From contig NC_063151.1 in assembly GCF_020921035.1 (NCBI RefSeq), positions 26,294,934 to 26,358,933 on the forward strand: 64,000 nucleotides of DNA, in the 5' to 3' direction. Source of the stretch: Rhodamnia argentea. Taxonomy: Eukaryota; Streptophyta; Magnoliopsida; Myrtales; Myrtaceae. Below are positions 46,867 to 59,164 of this stretch, piece by piece (within the stretch, counting starts at the first letter, position 1; each line of letters opens with the position of its first letter). Under the pieces are notes generated by a model. That model had not been told where the DNA came from, ran no database searches, and was given only the letters and a program-made list of their open reading frames with translations. The position numbers were made by a program, and so were the translations under genes.

Positions 46867-49800
46867 TAAACACGAAGTGAACAAAAGGAGCAAACATTGT
46901 AGTGTCTCCCCCAATATATGCGACGAGGATATGCCTCAGCGAAGCCATCGAGGTGCAAAAAACAATTAGAAATAGGGGTCTTCTTTTTTGCGCTCCAGGA
47001 TTTTGGAAATTTAAGAATATGTTAACACTGTGAGCCAAAACCAAGACTCTTTCTTTTCTTGTTTTTAAACCAGATGACCAGGAAGAGCTTATCCACAGAC
47101 ACGGAAGGTGTTCAATGTTTGTGTCGAATTGATGTTCATATGCGCCACTTGGGTTACAGATGCCTCGTCATGAGATATTGCAGCATAGGGAACTTCCATG
47201 TAGAGTCATCCATCACACTTGTCAAACCTTGTCCGTGTGTTTGATAATCTCAAAGCAGTGTCGACAAGAAAAAACCAAGAAGTTCCCACAGAAAAAAAAA
47301 TAGAAAAAGGAAGAAACAAGAGGGAATTCTCGAGGAAAAAGCGATTTGGGTCTTGTTGGACTTCAAAGTTAACGAGAACTGGAAAGAAAAGGTCTTCAAA
47401 ATTTAAAAGACTTGACTTGCTTCTTGCCTTATCAAGTTTTCAGCTTGGCAAGATGTTCCGCCAAAGGAGGTTTGGTACTTAGGAGTATGTGTTGTTTGAT
47501 GTTCGATGAACCAGTTCATCGATGAATTGTTTAACAAGACACGGCTTTTCTGCCTCTTTTCAGAACTTAGCAGATTAGCATCAAGTGCAAGGCTTGTCCT
47601 CGTTGCTTTAGGAGGACTGAGTATATTGCCCGGATCTTCCTAATTGCTCCAAATACTTCACGCCTCCAAATACTTGTACTCAGAGGGGTTTCCTCAAACA
47701 AAAAGCTGATTCACGCAATAAAGTTATCTGTTCAACCGGAAATCATAGCAATCAGAACATGCTAGGACTTGGTTTGAAGTTAAGATCGAGGGTGTGAGAC
47801 CCGCACTAGCTCACGGCACCTACCATTCCCAAAGAGCATTGCTAAGAATCAGCTAATATTCCATAATCCAAGGAAAACTGTAAAAAAGATGAGTTAACAA
47901 GCACCCGGGTAAAGAGTTCCCAAAAATTTTGCCATCTCATTGACTTCTGTCTGTAGATCATTGTTCAGAGAGAAATCGATTAGTGTACCTATGCACAAAC
48001 CATCCTGTCAAAATCACAGCAGCAAGATCCCTCTATACATCCCTGTTGATTCATTTCTGGTTTTTTCTTTCCAATCACCTGTAGAAACAGCATTGTTACT
48101 GCTGCTTCAGTTTCGCAAGGACTTGCCCGGAGTCGCGACCTTGGTAAATGTTCCTTTCTGTATAGTCCATCCATAAGCCAGCAACTGGAGAATCACCCAT
48201 CGATCCTCTTAGATTCATTCTCTGCTGGAGCTTCGGTGCCAGTTTCCTTTCCAAATCCTAGTTCTGACATGTCTTGCCTTGCCATCAAGTTCCTAGAGAA
48301 TCCAAACAGCACACTCGTGAGCTCAATATCAAAAACCACTTTATTTATTGAAGCTGGGTATGGGTACCCATTGCATTATAACCACATCTGTAGACATCCA
48401 TTCCATCTCCGCATCATCAGGAAATTACTAATCCACACATTACAATCCTTTGTGCAGTCAAATTGGTAGTTGTGCTGCTCAGTTGAGTCCACAAGGCAAA
48501 TCAGTCTTGGGAGAAACTTGTTTAGTAGTCGGAATGAGTTGACTTACTCTTGAGGCACTTCGAGTAGCTTGTAATACTAAAACTCTAGAATGATATCATT
48601 CAAGTGACATAGTAATACCCCGTCAAGAAACTTTATTCTATCACAAAACTGGAAAATACAACTACTATAATCATATAATTCAGAAATGAACAGAAGCCCC
48701 TCATTCACGTTAGATTTTAGAATCAAGGAAACTGCGAGGAGGCAGATCATAACACCGTGTAAATCAACGTTTCTACAAGATTTCCCTAAGTTTTGCAACT
48801 CTTAAGTAGATGAAGAACCACGGAGATGGAATCTTTGCAAACAACAGCAGATATACAACAACACAAAAGTGATCCATTTTACAAGGCTTACTCACTTTGC
48901 CATACGACACTCCAAATACTTTTTTGAGAAGTGTCTACATTTGTCAGATTGATGACTCGAAGATTTGAGGCAACTGAGATAATCCTTCTTCTCCTGAAGC
49001 ATAAAGAGCCACGAACATGATTAAGAACAAACTGAAAGTCGAAAACACACCCAACTGTCAATCAAATATTCCCAAGTGATACAGGATTCTGGGATATCTT
49101 TCTTGTCAAAAGCGCAAAAGAAGTACCACGTCACATTCGTGCATGTGATCCAAGGGGAAGACACCTTTCTCTGGAGGTACTGGTCGCAATCCCCTGTTCC
49201 CTCCAAATGCACCGCCTGCGAGGATTGCAAGTCACAGATGAATGCAGCCATGTATAGGTGCTTCTTCTCCACCACCCCAGAGGAAAAGTATCTTGTAATA
49301 TAAAAAAAGGGTACTGTTTTTGCAGTAATTGCAGTACATCGTGCCAGATTGCGAGTACTATCCTACTCCTAATGCAACCCCTACCGCCACCGCCGCCACT
49401 CCTATCATCGCCTCAAACACCATTAGTTCTAGTGACACCACTAACTGCCGACACCACACCCGCCACTACTGATTGTTCAAAAAATCTCTGTGAAAAGGGC
49501 CTGAACTACTTATGACCAGTTTAGCTAGTGATTGGAGAAGACCAGCTACCCCAAGGCAGCTTTGCAATCTTCTTCTTCAAACAATAGCAGGTATTGGCAC
49601 TTATAAACTAATCACCAAGTTAGCTTCTTCTTGTTCTGGGAAAAAGACTTCGCTTTTCTCATGCCCAGCTGAAATAGTCTATGCAACGCACTTTAAAGGT
49701 AAAACATGGGCTCAATTCACCAACTTGGTTCGTTCCATCCCATAGAACAGATTAAGCCACTAACAGCAGCATTCAAGAACTCGTCAAGAAACCCCACCAC

Positions 49801-50130
49801 AATACAAAACGAAAAAGATACCCCAAACAGAAAAAAAAAATAAGAAAAATAAACAAAAATGCACAAGTTCAGTTATAAAGAACATGCAAGAAAAAGCAAT
49901 GGAGAAAATTACAGAAATTGAAGTAGAAGGAAGAAAAATTGGAATGAATAGCTAGGAGTTCCAGAAGCTGGCTGTCAAAAGCTCAAGCGCCAAATCCTCC
50001 AGAAATGCTTGTGAAAAACGAAGATGACGTTACCTGCACTCATTGCAACTTGGGATATCCGCCGAAACTTTGGCAGATCAGTTGTGCTTCGACGCGACGT
50101 CAATAGCAGCGTAGAGAGAGAGAAGAAATC
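46867..50130 (-). other. 5' leader and long leader intron of the LETM1-like gene
   Basis: A good donor (GCAG/GTAACG) at 50034/50033 follows a pyrimidine-rich leader (about 50034-50130). The matching acceptor is probably near 46937 (GCTGAG/GCATATCC). With this splice an ATG at 50043 (ATGAGTGCAG) stays in frame with MASHLCLQ, so the protein could be longer at its N-terminus or the leader could simply be open. The roughly 3.1-kb intron has no gene that I can support; short frames such as 49021-49275 (-) have no known domain. Confidence 0.5.
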
Positions 50131-50234
50131 GAGAGATCTCCCTCCCCGCTAGACCGGGCCAATAGGATGGCCCGGCCCAAAGTTACACCCCTTCGGGCCG
50201 GTTCTAGGCCTGTAATGGGATGCGAATTGTACAA

Positions 50235-51210
50235 AAGACAGTCATAGGGAGCTGTCGCGGAGAAACATTATGCTAACAAGAGATCCAGAGCTCCATATTC
50301 AGAAAGCTGACGCTCATTCTTCATCATCATTTCAGCCACCCCAGAAGCTGTGGAACAGAATTTGGCATACGAATTCCCCCGAGAATCAGAATTTTTACAT
50401 GGAATGTCTGTCAAAATGCAATTCCATCATGCGAGAACTTGTTCAGAAGGAAAGTTTTACCTGAAGCCATATGCCCAATATGCAAACTAGAGCCAGAGTC
50501 AGTGGAACATCTGTTTTCCGTGGACATCTGAAGTCTGGTCCAACCCTGCACTACGAATCAACATATCAAGAAGGGGTTTATCCAGAATTGAAGAATGGAT
50601 ACTCAAATTCGAAAGAAATTCGATCCAAATACCGTCCTTCGAATTAGTAACTGCAGTTATGTGGGGTATTTGGAAAAACGAGGAACGAACTCATTTTTCG
50701 AAGGTGTAAACCTGAGGCGGCAAACATCGTGGAATCAGCAAGGCAACTACTCAGGAATTGGTGTAAATGGAACGTGAAAAGGCGAGATCTTGACTCAGCC
50801 CCAGAGGATTCACATGGTGTTTGGATCCCTCCAAAGGGACGAGCTTCAAATGCAAACTTTGACGCCTCTTTTGCCGAAGGTTCGTCCTCAGCCTCTTGCC
50901 TGTGTCATCCGAAACGCATCTGGAGCTCTGGACGGACTGGCTGAATCGGCTCCGGCGTCTTATTACAAAGTGGTTGAACTGGAGTCAGATTGTCTGAAGC
51001 TTTTCTCTCTGGTCCATTGCTCTAGGCAAGCTAACCGTGTAGCGTATTGGGTCTGCAAAGCCCATAGATCTAGATCTTTATTTCTTGTTTGGATTGCTAA
51101 TCCCCAAATTTCTTTGGGATCTTCTATGTTTTGATGCCCCTAGACTGGGCTCTGGTGTTTAAGTTTCACTTCAATTCAATAATACTTCTTTTGTCAATAA
51201 AAAAAAATAA
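50235..51210 (+). mobile_element. 5'-truncated LINE, 3' end with RNase H-like part
   Basis: Successive frames give zf-RVT and RNase H-type remains of plant L1 ORF2: PICKLEPESVEHLF (50474-50515), NPALRINISRRGLSRIEEW, LVTAVMWGIWKN, SARQLLRNWCKWN, GVWIPPKGRASNANFDASF, ACVIRNASGAL, VVELESDCLKLFSLVHCSRQ and ANRVAYWVCKAHRS. Several frameshifts separate them, so it is inactive. It ends with TTTGTCAATAAAAAAAAATA (about 51193-51212), a typical plant LINE tail. Lies just upstream of the LETM1-like promoter. No target duplication was found by eye. Confidence 0.85.
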
Positions 51211-51214
51211 CAAT

Positions 51215-52133
51215 TAATCTCACGCTTTTGAATGTTTATTGATGCACCGATTGTTTCTTTCGTGAGAAATAAATAATTTAAAAATATTTATCTAAAAAGG
51301 AGTTCTTGCGTAAATTAATCAAAAGGAAATATTTTCAAAGATCGATAACATTTTATTTTAGCTGACCAACGTCACGGGTGTTCTACTTTGCTAAAAAGAA
51401 ACCAACCTACTCTAAGCGAGTCATGCAACTGAGGTCGCTGTGTAAAAGTAGAGATCCTCATTCTCCACCGGCGAAAAACGAGATCTCGTAGCCAAAGAGT
51501 AGAGAGCTCAAGACATTGATTGAGAGATTAAGGCTGCTTATCCTCTCTACATACGCAGCTCTAATCAGGTAAATCAGAAAAAGAAGAGAAAAGAATATAC
51601 AGTTTCCCTGATTGGGCTGTAATTAGCTACACCAGGGGATGACAGCGAATCGTCGCCGTTCCTTGGCCCCTTCCTCTGCTCTTCTACAGAGGGGAAATGA
51701 AAAAAAATCCGGCTGAGAAGTAGACTCTAGTCACCATATAAACACCCCGCTTGAACTCTGGCAATTGTGCAGAGCTCTGGTCTATTCCCGTGAGCTCATA
51801 ACCACACGCATATACTCGCAAGGACTCGGCTACTCGAAGCCACTAACACGCCTGCGCTTGCAAAGGCTTGTCGGGATTTGTAAGCCGGTGCGGGTGGGGA
51901 TGCTGAATCACGACAAGAATTGAATCCCTACAGCTCTTGTCGCCGCAAAGGGAAGCTGGCTACATTAACACAGACATACTTGGTCAGTAGAAAGAATGTT
52001 GGATACTCTTCATTAATTTCCAAAAGGGTTAGGTAGGACTTTAAGGGGGAAGGGTTCACTAAGAGAAAAAAGGCACATACTAACATTCACCGTAAGCTAG
52101 AATAAAACCGAGAAAACAAACAAGATTTCTGTA
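51215..52133. other. Intergenic / 3' region of the seven-helix protein gene
   Basis: No independent gene seen. May contain a last exon of the minus-strand membrane-protein gene (for example a frame beginning KSRGRGQGTATIRCHPLV near 51660, after an acceptor CCTCTGTAG), which I could not confirm. Confidence 0.4.
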
Positions 52134-55100
52134 TCAGCTAACACCGAATCCAAATAAGCAAATGCTTAAAGACTTGGTTATGTTGTTTAAGTTTGAGCTG
52201 CTTACTATTCCAATGTGCCACTTGTGACGACTGAAATCTTTAAAAGTAGCTGCATCCATTTCCTGGAACAAGTGTTAATCATTAGCTGAGAAGATGTCGT
52301 TATTGATCAACAGTCTAGCAAAGCTTAAAAAACAAAAGAGGGGCTCAGTTAATTTGCGGGAGAGATGTCCCTATCTTTCAGGAAGCATGCAGACGATACA
52401 TGTGAGTTGAGGGAACCAAACAATGAGAGCAGATGAACTATTTGCCTGCCTTTTGATAAGATTAAGAATGTACAGTTTAAATAAAAGTTAATGTCATGAG
52501 GAAGCGAAACCTTTAATAGGTTCTTGTGGTGAACTTATTAAGCTCAAGTTTTAAAGGAGAGAAAAGCCAAGATATTCGCACATTTACGTCAAGGTAAACA
52601 TCTTATGTATTTCCACGATCAATTGAAACTTTAGCAACAACATTTATTTGAACAGAAATTACACAACTAAGGCCAACTATGGGACAACAAAGAACAAGCG
52701 CTACACCTTTAACCCAGAAAATTGAACGGCAACCAAAGGCTCCTCAGTTTTCTAAGAAGATAATGTAATGAATCCAAATACAACGTAGCGTTGGAGTAAT
52801 CACAATGGTCTCCAAAATGAGATAACTTACAATACTGTATATAGGAGGAATGACCATGCTGCCTTTAGATTTAACAGTTGGCATGACTGTGAAGCGTGGT
52901 GCCAGGTCTTGTGATCTGAAAGTCCACCTATGACCAACATGAACAGAATCAGCAATTCCATATAGTTGAAGTCTTTCCATTTTTTATGGTAGGCTTTCAT
53001 GGACTCAGAAGAGGCATATTTGATAAGGGAAACCTTCATAAACTTGAATATTACTTACCCGATGTACAAAAATATGCAGAATATTGCCCATTCTCGAACT
53101 AACAGCCGAAGCCAGTAATTAGTTGATGAGTCGTCAATGTTTACATATATCTGTAAATAAATGCCAAGCCATCTTAGAAATTATACTCCCTACCTTGCCC
53201 ATAAAAAAAGATCATAATATTGACGCAGACATATAATATACTTGCCACTATTTCGGCCATGGCCACAATTTGCATTGCGCTCTGAAATTTCCTGTATGGA
53301 CCAAAAGAAGAGCAAATCAAATTCAATCTTTGGTAGTCCAAAAGAGAGAGGGGTAAAAACCCAACAATGCTCATAGGACTGGGGTTAAAGACAGATAGGG
53401 CACCGCGTACTTGAACATGATGTACTTCATTAATACAGCATCATGCATTGCATGAACATCCTCGTCTTCTATATAGTTCAACTGCTCCCTCAGTGCTGAT
53501 AGATTTTGAGATATGTGGTAAAAGATTGTATAGAATGATACAAAATAATTAATCAACAGAAGTCCCTGCACCAGAATGCATTATACGTCACGAGTTCCGC
53601 TCAGGAAGAGATGCATATCTCCAACAAAGACTCCGCCTAAAAAATTGCCGGGAAATTAAAAAATGAAACCAACACACACTAGCTTCATGAAGCTCACCGT
53701 AAAATAAGGAACAGAAGCTCTGTAACCAACAAGAGTCAGATAAAACACACTCCCAAGTACAGCTGTTGTACGACGCTCACTTATGGATAGGCGCTCACAG
53801 GTGATGCAGTATCCGTGAGAAATAAGCAAGAAGGATATAAAAGAAGCTGTCTGAAAGAGCACTCCAGTTACATAGACTCCAAAAGACATCCATAAAGAAC
53901 ACCTCTGAAGATAAAAGCACGAATACCTGCAAAAGGCACCATGTTTGCTGGATCAAATTTTCAGGAAAAGAGGCAGTTGATAAGTAGTGTTTACAGAAGG
54001 ATATAAGCACCTACATTGTGTAACCTTTCACCCCAACCTGAAACAGTAATTAGTGCCACTAAAGGATATAACCTGACTTTAGATTACAGATATAACCTGA
54101 ATTTCGATTACAAGTCTTGGCATTGTAAGTACATGTATCAACTGCTCTAGAAAGGTATACAGTTTTTCCTGTCTGCGATATTACCCCACGATAATTAGCA
54201 ATTAATGTGGGAAAGCAATACTGAGCATAAATAAACATGCTTCTTAATTCATCACTTGGTTTAAACAAGCAGTCCTTTTTCGACATGCTTGTAATTACCT
54301 ACCAGCTCCATTGTTCGAAAGATTAATACTTGATTATATTATCTGAAGGAAAAAGCATGACACTGTACTGTAATGCAGAGTTTGTAAAATCAGAACACAT
54401 CACGATGTCCCAAGGAGGAAACAGGGGGCAAAAAAGAAAGAAGCTCCATTTTGGACTCAAATGATCAAAACGTCAACCACCTCCACTCCACTCCATCCTA
54501 TCATAGATAATTGGCGAAAAATGAAAAACAAAAATAGCTTACCAGAAAAGGAAGGAGAGCATAAGTTGCAAAGCCTTGATCAAAGGAACAGATGCTAGCG
54601 TCCACTGCAAATTACTTGTCTGCTCTAGGATAAGAATAGACAACGAAAGACGAAAGAGAAAATCACTTCCAAGGAAAAGATGTATCGTCACGAAAAGAAT
54701 CCCACTCCTCCCCCTCCCCCCAAAAAAACAAAGGAAGAAGGAAAAACAAAAGATAATCGACATGCCTGGAATTAAAGATGGAACGATCACCAGAGATGAT
54801 AGCTACATAGATGTAAAAATGAAGCGATTATCTACATTACCCAGGAAGAAAAGCGACTTCACTGAGCCAGGGAATGTGAATGGCAACACTGGACTATACA
54901 ACTTGTACACGACAAACAATCAAAGCGTTCCCTTAAGCAATACAAACAACCAATCAGGCAACACAGCATTCGTGTTCGATATGCTGTGTTAACTAATATG
55001 CTCACGAAGAAACAGAGAGAATGACATCGAAACTACGAGGATGTTCACAACGAGGGAAAGTCTTCACTAAATTCAGCGGAACCGAGGGAACCATTTCCAG

Positions 55101-55366
55101 TAATAACCGCAGCTGACGAGAGACAGAACAATCAATTCCCCACTTGAACGCAGCGAACCCGAGCTGAAAAGCGGCTAACGAAACCAAAGAACGGTCGACG
55201 GAGGGGAGGAGGGAGAGTGGAGAAGCAGGACCTGAAAGTGGGCGTTGCGGTAGGTGTTGAAGGTCCAAGAGCAAGCGGAGACGAGCCAGATCGCGAGGAA
55301 GGCCAAGTACACCGAAGGTAGCGGCCGGTAGGACTCGTCGACGCCGAGGCGGTACGGCGCGTCCAT
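52134..55366 (-). CDS. Seven-transmembrane protein of the IRP/GPR180-TMEM145 type
   Basis: Eight exons on the minus strand (55366-55232, 54619-54543, 53926-53698, 53565-53411, 53291-53246, 53150-53059, 52927-52831, 52262-52134) join in phase to about 319 residues. Seven hydrophobic helices: VYLAFLAIWLVSACSWTF; VPLIKALQLMLSFLFW; MSFGVYVTGVLFQTASFISF; AVLGSVFYLTLVGY; GLLLINYFVSFYTIFYHI; AMQIVAMAEIV; LVREWAIFCIFLYIGWTF. It lacks the long lumenal N-terminal domain and signal peptide of animal family members, starting MDAPYRLGVDESYRPLP. Family is usually placed in Golgi or endosomal membranes; no function is inferred beyond that. The intron after 53246 uses GC (GTG/GCAAGT) or, three bases earlier, a weak GT (ATA/GTGGCA). 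The C-terminus is uncertain: a GTAAGC donor at 52205 could splice to another exon. Confidence 0.8.
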
Positions 55367-56898
55367 CTCCAGAGGAGCTTCTGCTCAAACGGAGCAGGAG
55401 ATTCCCGCAACACCCGAGTTTCAGACTTTCAGTTGCAGAGAGAGACGACTGTCCGCGGGGCTATTTATACTCTCATACGGTTGGAACGCGCTCCACGTGT
55501 CGGCGCGTGCAAGCAGTTCGATTTTGGGCTCCACGCAGAGACAAAATAGAAAAATCAAATTTCCCAGTTTCAAAATGTGATATTCTGGTTGGAATACGCA
55601 CAATTATCGGAAATAATCTCGAACGGAATTACTTCGAAAATGAATTTTTCATTTTCTGCAAAAACATAAATTATTTTCCTTTTCTGGCTTTTTTTCGGGC
55701 AAAGACGGTGTCGTTTTATTTTAACAAAACCCATCCCACTCCGGTCGTGCTCTGTGTGATCCGCCCCGATTTCAGGACCGGTTCTGGGCACGATTTCCAC
55801 ACCAACTTTGGTCATTCAAAGATCGTTTCTGTGTCTCCTGCGCGGCGGGGCTCAAGAAACTGACGTAGTAGAGCTCAGCACAAGGATCGAATGCTGGTTG
55901 TGGTCCTAAAAGAGGGACGTGCTTGTCGCGACCGACGGAATCGATCGTATATCGGGCACGCCAATGCGGCTTCCGTGACCATGGAGCTAAACCCTGTCGG
56001 TCTCGAGCGAGCGACGTTCCTGCCTTTCAAAGCACGCAACAGCAAGTGCGCCTTTTCAATATCGTCATGAACGGTGCGACTTAGTAATCTCGTATGTCAT
56101 TTATCCACGTGGAAAATTGTCTAGAAAATCATAAACTTATTACCCTTTTTCCCCTCTGCATATTAAAGTACAGAAAAGATCAAAGGTTGAACAACTTAAC
56201 GCAAACTCGAGCTACGGTACAAGGAGGGAATGTATGTGCCGATCTATTGGACCAACCACTCTGGAAATCGTCACGCAATGGCCTGGAATTGGACTCGTTA
56301 GGAAGTTTTTTGGGGAGCTGCCCACACCATTATGAGCACATATTAGGTGAACAAACTCAACACCATAACCAGTTCCCCTACAATCCTACTCCATTCTCAA
56401 CAGCTTGGAAAATATTATTTATCTCTCCCCATTGCTTTCCTCGTCAAGGTCCAAGTATCTATACGGTCCATATCAATTCCATGCTTTCAAGCGTCGCGGA
56501 AAGCGACCGGAGATTAACGGAGGAAGCAACACGTTGGAATTTACGTGGTTCGGTCCCACCGTCGGAATTTATGAAGCCGCATGTGTACGACGGAGATTAC
56601 TAGCTCTGATCAAGAGCTCCCTCGGATCGCGAGCGCGATGGATCGTCGCCTGGCGTTTCCACCTTCGAGAGGAGGAACTTTGCCTCCTAGCCACTTTTCC
56701 AGACTTCGATCCTCAATCGATTCATTGGTCAAAACTCGAGACATAACTAGAGCGAACCGTGGGCTCCACGGCGGATCAGGTATCAACCCGAGAACTTTAA
56801 TTAGTTTCAACTTGGGCCTGGGGGCGTGGACGCGACCCGGCCCTATAAAGATATTCGGCCTAATTTGAGGAGAAACATGGCCCATAAATTCAGGCCCA

Positions 56899-56938
<40 letters not shown>

Positions 56939-57397
56939 GCCCCATCGGTCTGCCCCTCCATCAGTTTGTCATTTGCTTCGTGGCCTCGCACTAGTTCCAG
57001 TCTTGTCATGTTATCGAGTCAAGCTCGTATTCCTTTCCATGCAGAGTGTGGGTGACATCCGAAAATGAAAATAATCTTACAAAAATATTTTTGTAATTAG
57101 ATTAAATCCACTTCTTCGATATGGCAACGTAAATATTTGATTGAATATCTAAAGTTACATCCTCGCTTAGTAATCTAAAGATGTGGATTAGGAAGGATTG
57201 ATCGGCGAAATATGAATCGGGGACCAAATCTTTTTATACCTTGTAATCAATAGAGGAAGAGAAGTTGGAAAGGCAAGCAGAAGGTAAATGACTTTTTTAA
57301 TCAAGAAGGCAATATTCTTCGTAGTGTACAAGAGTCCACCTCTAATATTTAAACCTACTCAATGTCACGCCGTCATGTTACTGATCAAGCCAAGTCG
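55367..57397. other. Intergenic region upstream of the seven-helix protein gene
   Basis: Leader and promoter DNA for the minus-strand gene to about 55500, then unassigned sequence. The 169-codon frame at 56094-56603 and its neighbours have no recognisable domain. A (TC)n run of about 17 units lies at 56903-56937. Confidence 0.5.
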
Positions 57398-57998
57398 TTA
57401 GGGATAATCGTCAACAAAGTCGTAAACTTATTGTATAACAGTCAATTCAGTCTTGAACATTTCGATTGTATCAATTTAGTCATAAATATTTTGGCGATTT
57501 GTCAATTCGATCCTTCCGGTCAATTTTGGCCAAAAAGTCTTGACGTGGTGATGTCCATTTGCGTGGCACGGCCAGCGGTGACATGATCAATTTTTTTTAT
57601 TTTTTCATTTCTTTTCTTTAGAGTTTTCCCTGTGGCTGGCTATTGGCCACAGGTGAGGGCATTGCGGCCCTTGCCAACCATCCCTCACCCAAGCTTGCTT
57701 GTCGCTGGCCACCGCCGGCCACACAAAAAAAGGAAAAGAAAGTAAAAAAGAAAAAAAGAAAGGAACAAATCAAAAAAGTAATAAAAGAAAAAAAAATACA
57801 AAAATTGTCCACATCGATTACGATCGTGCCTTGTAGAACGACCAACATCTATATCAGCATTTTTTAGCCAAAGTTGGCTGAAAGGATTACATTGATAAAT
57901 CATCAAAAGATTAATAACTGCATTGGCACGATTGAAAATTTTAAAACTCAATTAGTTGTCGAGCAATAAATTTAAGACTTCGTGGACAATCATTCCCA
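57398..57998. mobile_element. TIR fold-back element
   Basis: The left end GGGATAATCGTCAACAAAGT pairs with the inverted right end GGGAATGATTGTCCACGAAG; both continue TC.TAAA[CT]TTATTG. The subterminal arms (CGGTCAATTTTGGCCAAAAA against the AGCCAAAGTTGGCTGAAAGG region) also pair. The short GC-rich core at about 57640-57720 has GGCCA/TGGCC words. Non-coding. Flanks AAGTCGTTA and ATATAGTTA could be a decayed 9-bp target duplication. Confidence 0.65.
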
Positions 57999-58084
57999 TA
58001 TAGTTAATTTATAAGTTTGTCTTTCAAGAGATTTAAGCGGATGTCATCTATAGTATCAAATATGTAAATCATAAAGTTAATATT

Positions 58085-58950
58085 GGTTGTATTTAGGAAG
58101 GGCTTTCCCAAGGAGCTTTGGGCTAAAGTCTAGGTGTTTGGTAAATTTTTTCAAAACATCTTTAAGCTAAAATGAGCTTTCAAAATATTGAAAGCCCAAG
58201 ATAGGGTTGCCTTAGCTTTCCAACATTCTCGGCAACGTCCACTCCTGCAAGCACCTCGCCTCCCAGATCTGCGACGCCTGCTCCTCTGAGCCCGCCTCCA
58301 CCTTCTGCTCCACCGAGGACCTTGCCCTCTGCCGCGACTGCGACCTCGATGGCCACGGTGGCAGCTCCGCCTGCTCCTCCGAGCTCGCCTCAGCCTTCTG
58401 CTCCTCTGAGGACCTTGCCCTCTGCCACGACTGCGACTCGATGCCCACAGCGGCTGCTCCGCCTTCCAGATATGCGATGCCTGCTCCTCCAAGCCCGCCT
58501 CCACCTACTGCTCCGCCAAGGACCTCACCCACTTCCATGACTGGGACCTCGATGCCCACAGCGGCTACTCTGCCTCCCACATCCGTGACCCCTCCGAGGG
58601 CTTCTCCGATTGCCCGTCCTCACTCGAGCTCGTGTCGCTATGGGGCCTGGACTTGGAGACGTGGTTCGCATTCAAGAAATGACGGTGCCGAACGAGAAGG
58701 TATCGAAGAGCTGTAGAGGCTTGCGAGCTTGCCGATGTCGGAGAACAACAGCCATAGGGACGGTGGAGCCGAGTTGGATCCAAATCCGAAGGATTTCTCC
58801 CCGTGGCTAGGATTTTTTCCCGAAACCTTAAATAACTTTCCAAATATATATTTACCAAACAATTTTTGCATTTCACCAAATCTCTTCAGACTAAAGGCAT
58901 TTGCATTTTCCCAAAGGCTTTTCCCAAAAGTTTTTCCAAACACAACCATT
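58085..58950. mobile_element. TIR element that captured B-box zinc-finger gene fragments
   Basis: Ends: left GGTTGTATTTAGGAAGGGCT, right (minus strand) GGTTGTGTTTGGAAAAACTT. Both arms also carry TTTGGGC/TTTGGGA, CTTTAGTCT-like words and TTTGGTAAA about 60-100 bp in. The plus-strand body codes for a B-box finger, CDACSSEPASTFCSTEDLAL then CRDCDLDGH, with exact Cx2Cx8Cx7Cx2Cx4H spacing (about 58262-58343). A second, shortened copy follows (ACSSELASAFCSSEDLALCH), and a third (CDACSSKPASTYCSAKDLTH, about 58468-58540) runs on to GFSDCPSSLELVSLWGLDLE and a stop at 58679. One base is missing between copies 2 and 3 and key residues are lost in the third. Source is likely a CONSTANS/BBX-type gene. No transposase is present. 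Confidence 0.7.
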
Positions 58951-59164
58951 AAACAATCAACTAAATTGGCAAATGAAGATCATACCCTATGGGATTGACG
59001 GACATATACAAAATAACCGCGAAGAGCGTAAGAGCTTGGTAGGTCTTGTCCCGCGGAAAGACAGATAGCTCCTACACTGGCGAGAGCTAGATTTTAATTT
59101 ATCTGGAAATTCCCAAACGACTAGTGAAAGTGTCATTTCTTTTGATCATGTACCAACATTTAGG
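58951..59164. other. Short intergenic spacer
   Basis: AT-rich, no gene or repeat recognised. Confidence 0.4.

Noticed and set aside
49021-49275. 84-codon minus-strand frame with several Cys
   Set aside because: Lies in the leader intron of the LETM1-like gene. No Cys/His spacing of a known zinc finger and no phase-compatible neighbours.
56094-56603. 169-codon plus-strand frame
   Set aside because: No recognisable domain, biased composition or neighbouring splice partners; probably chance.
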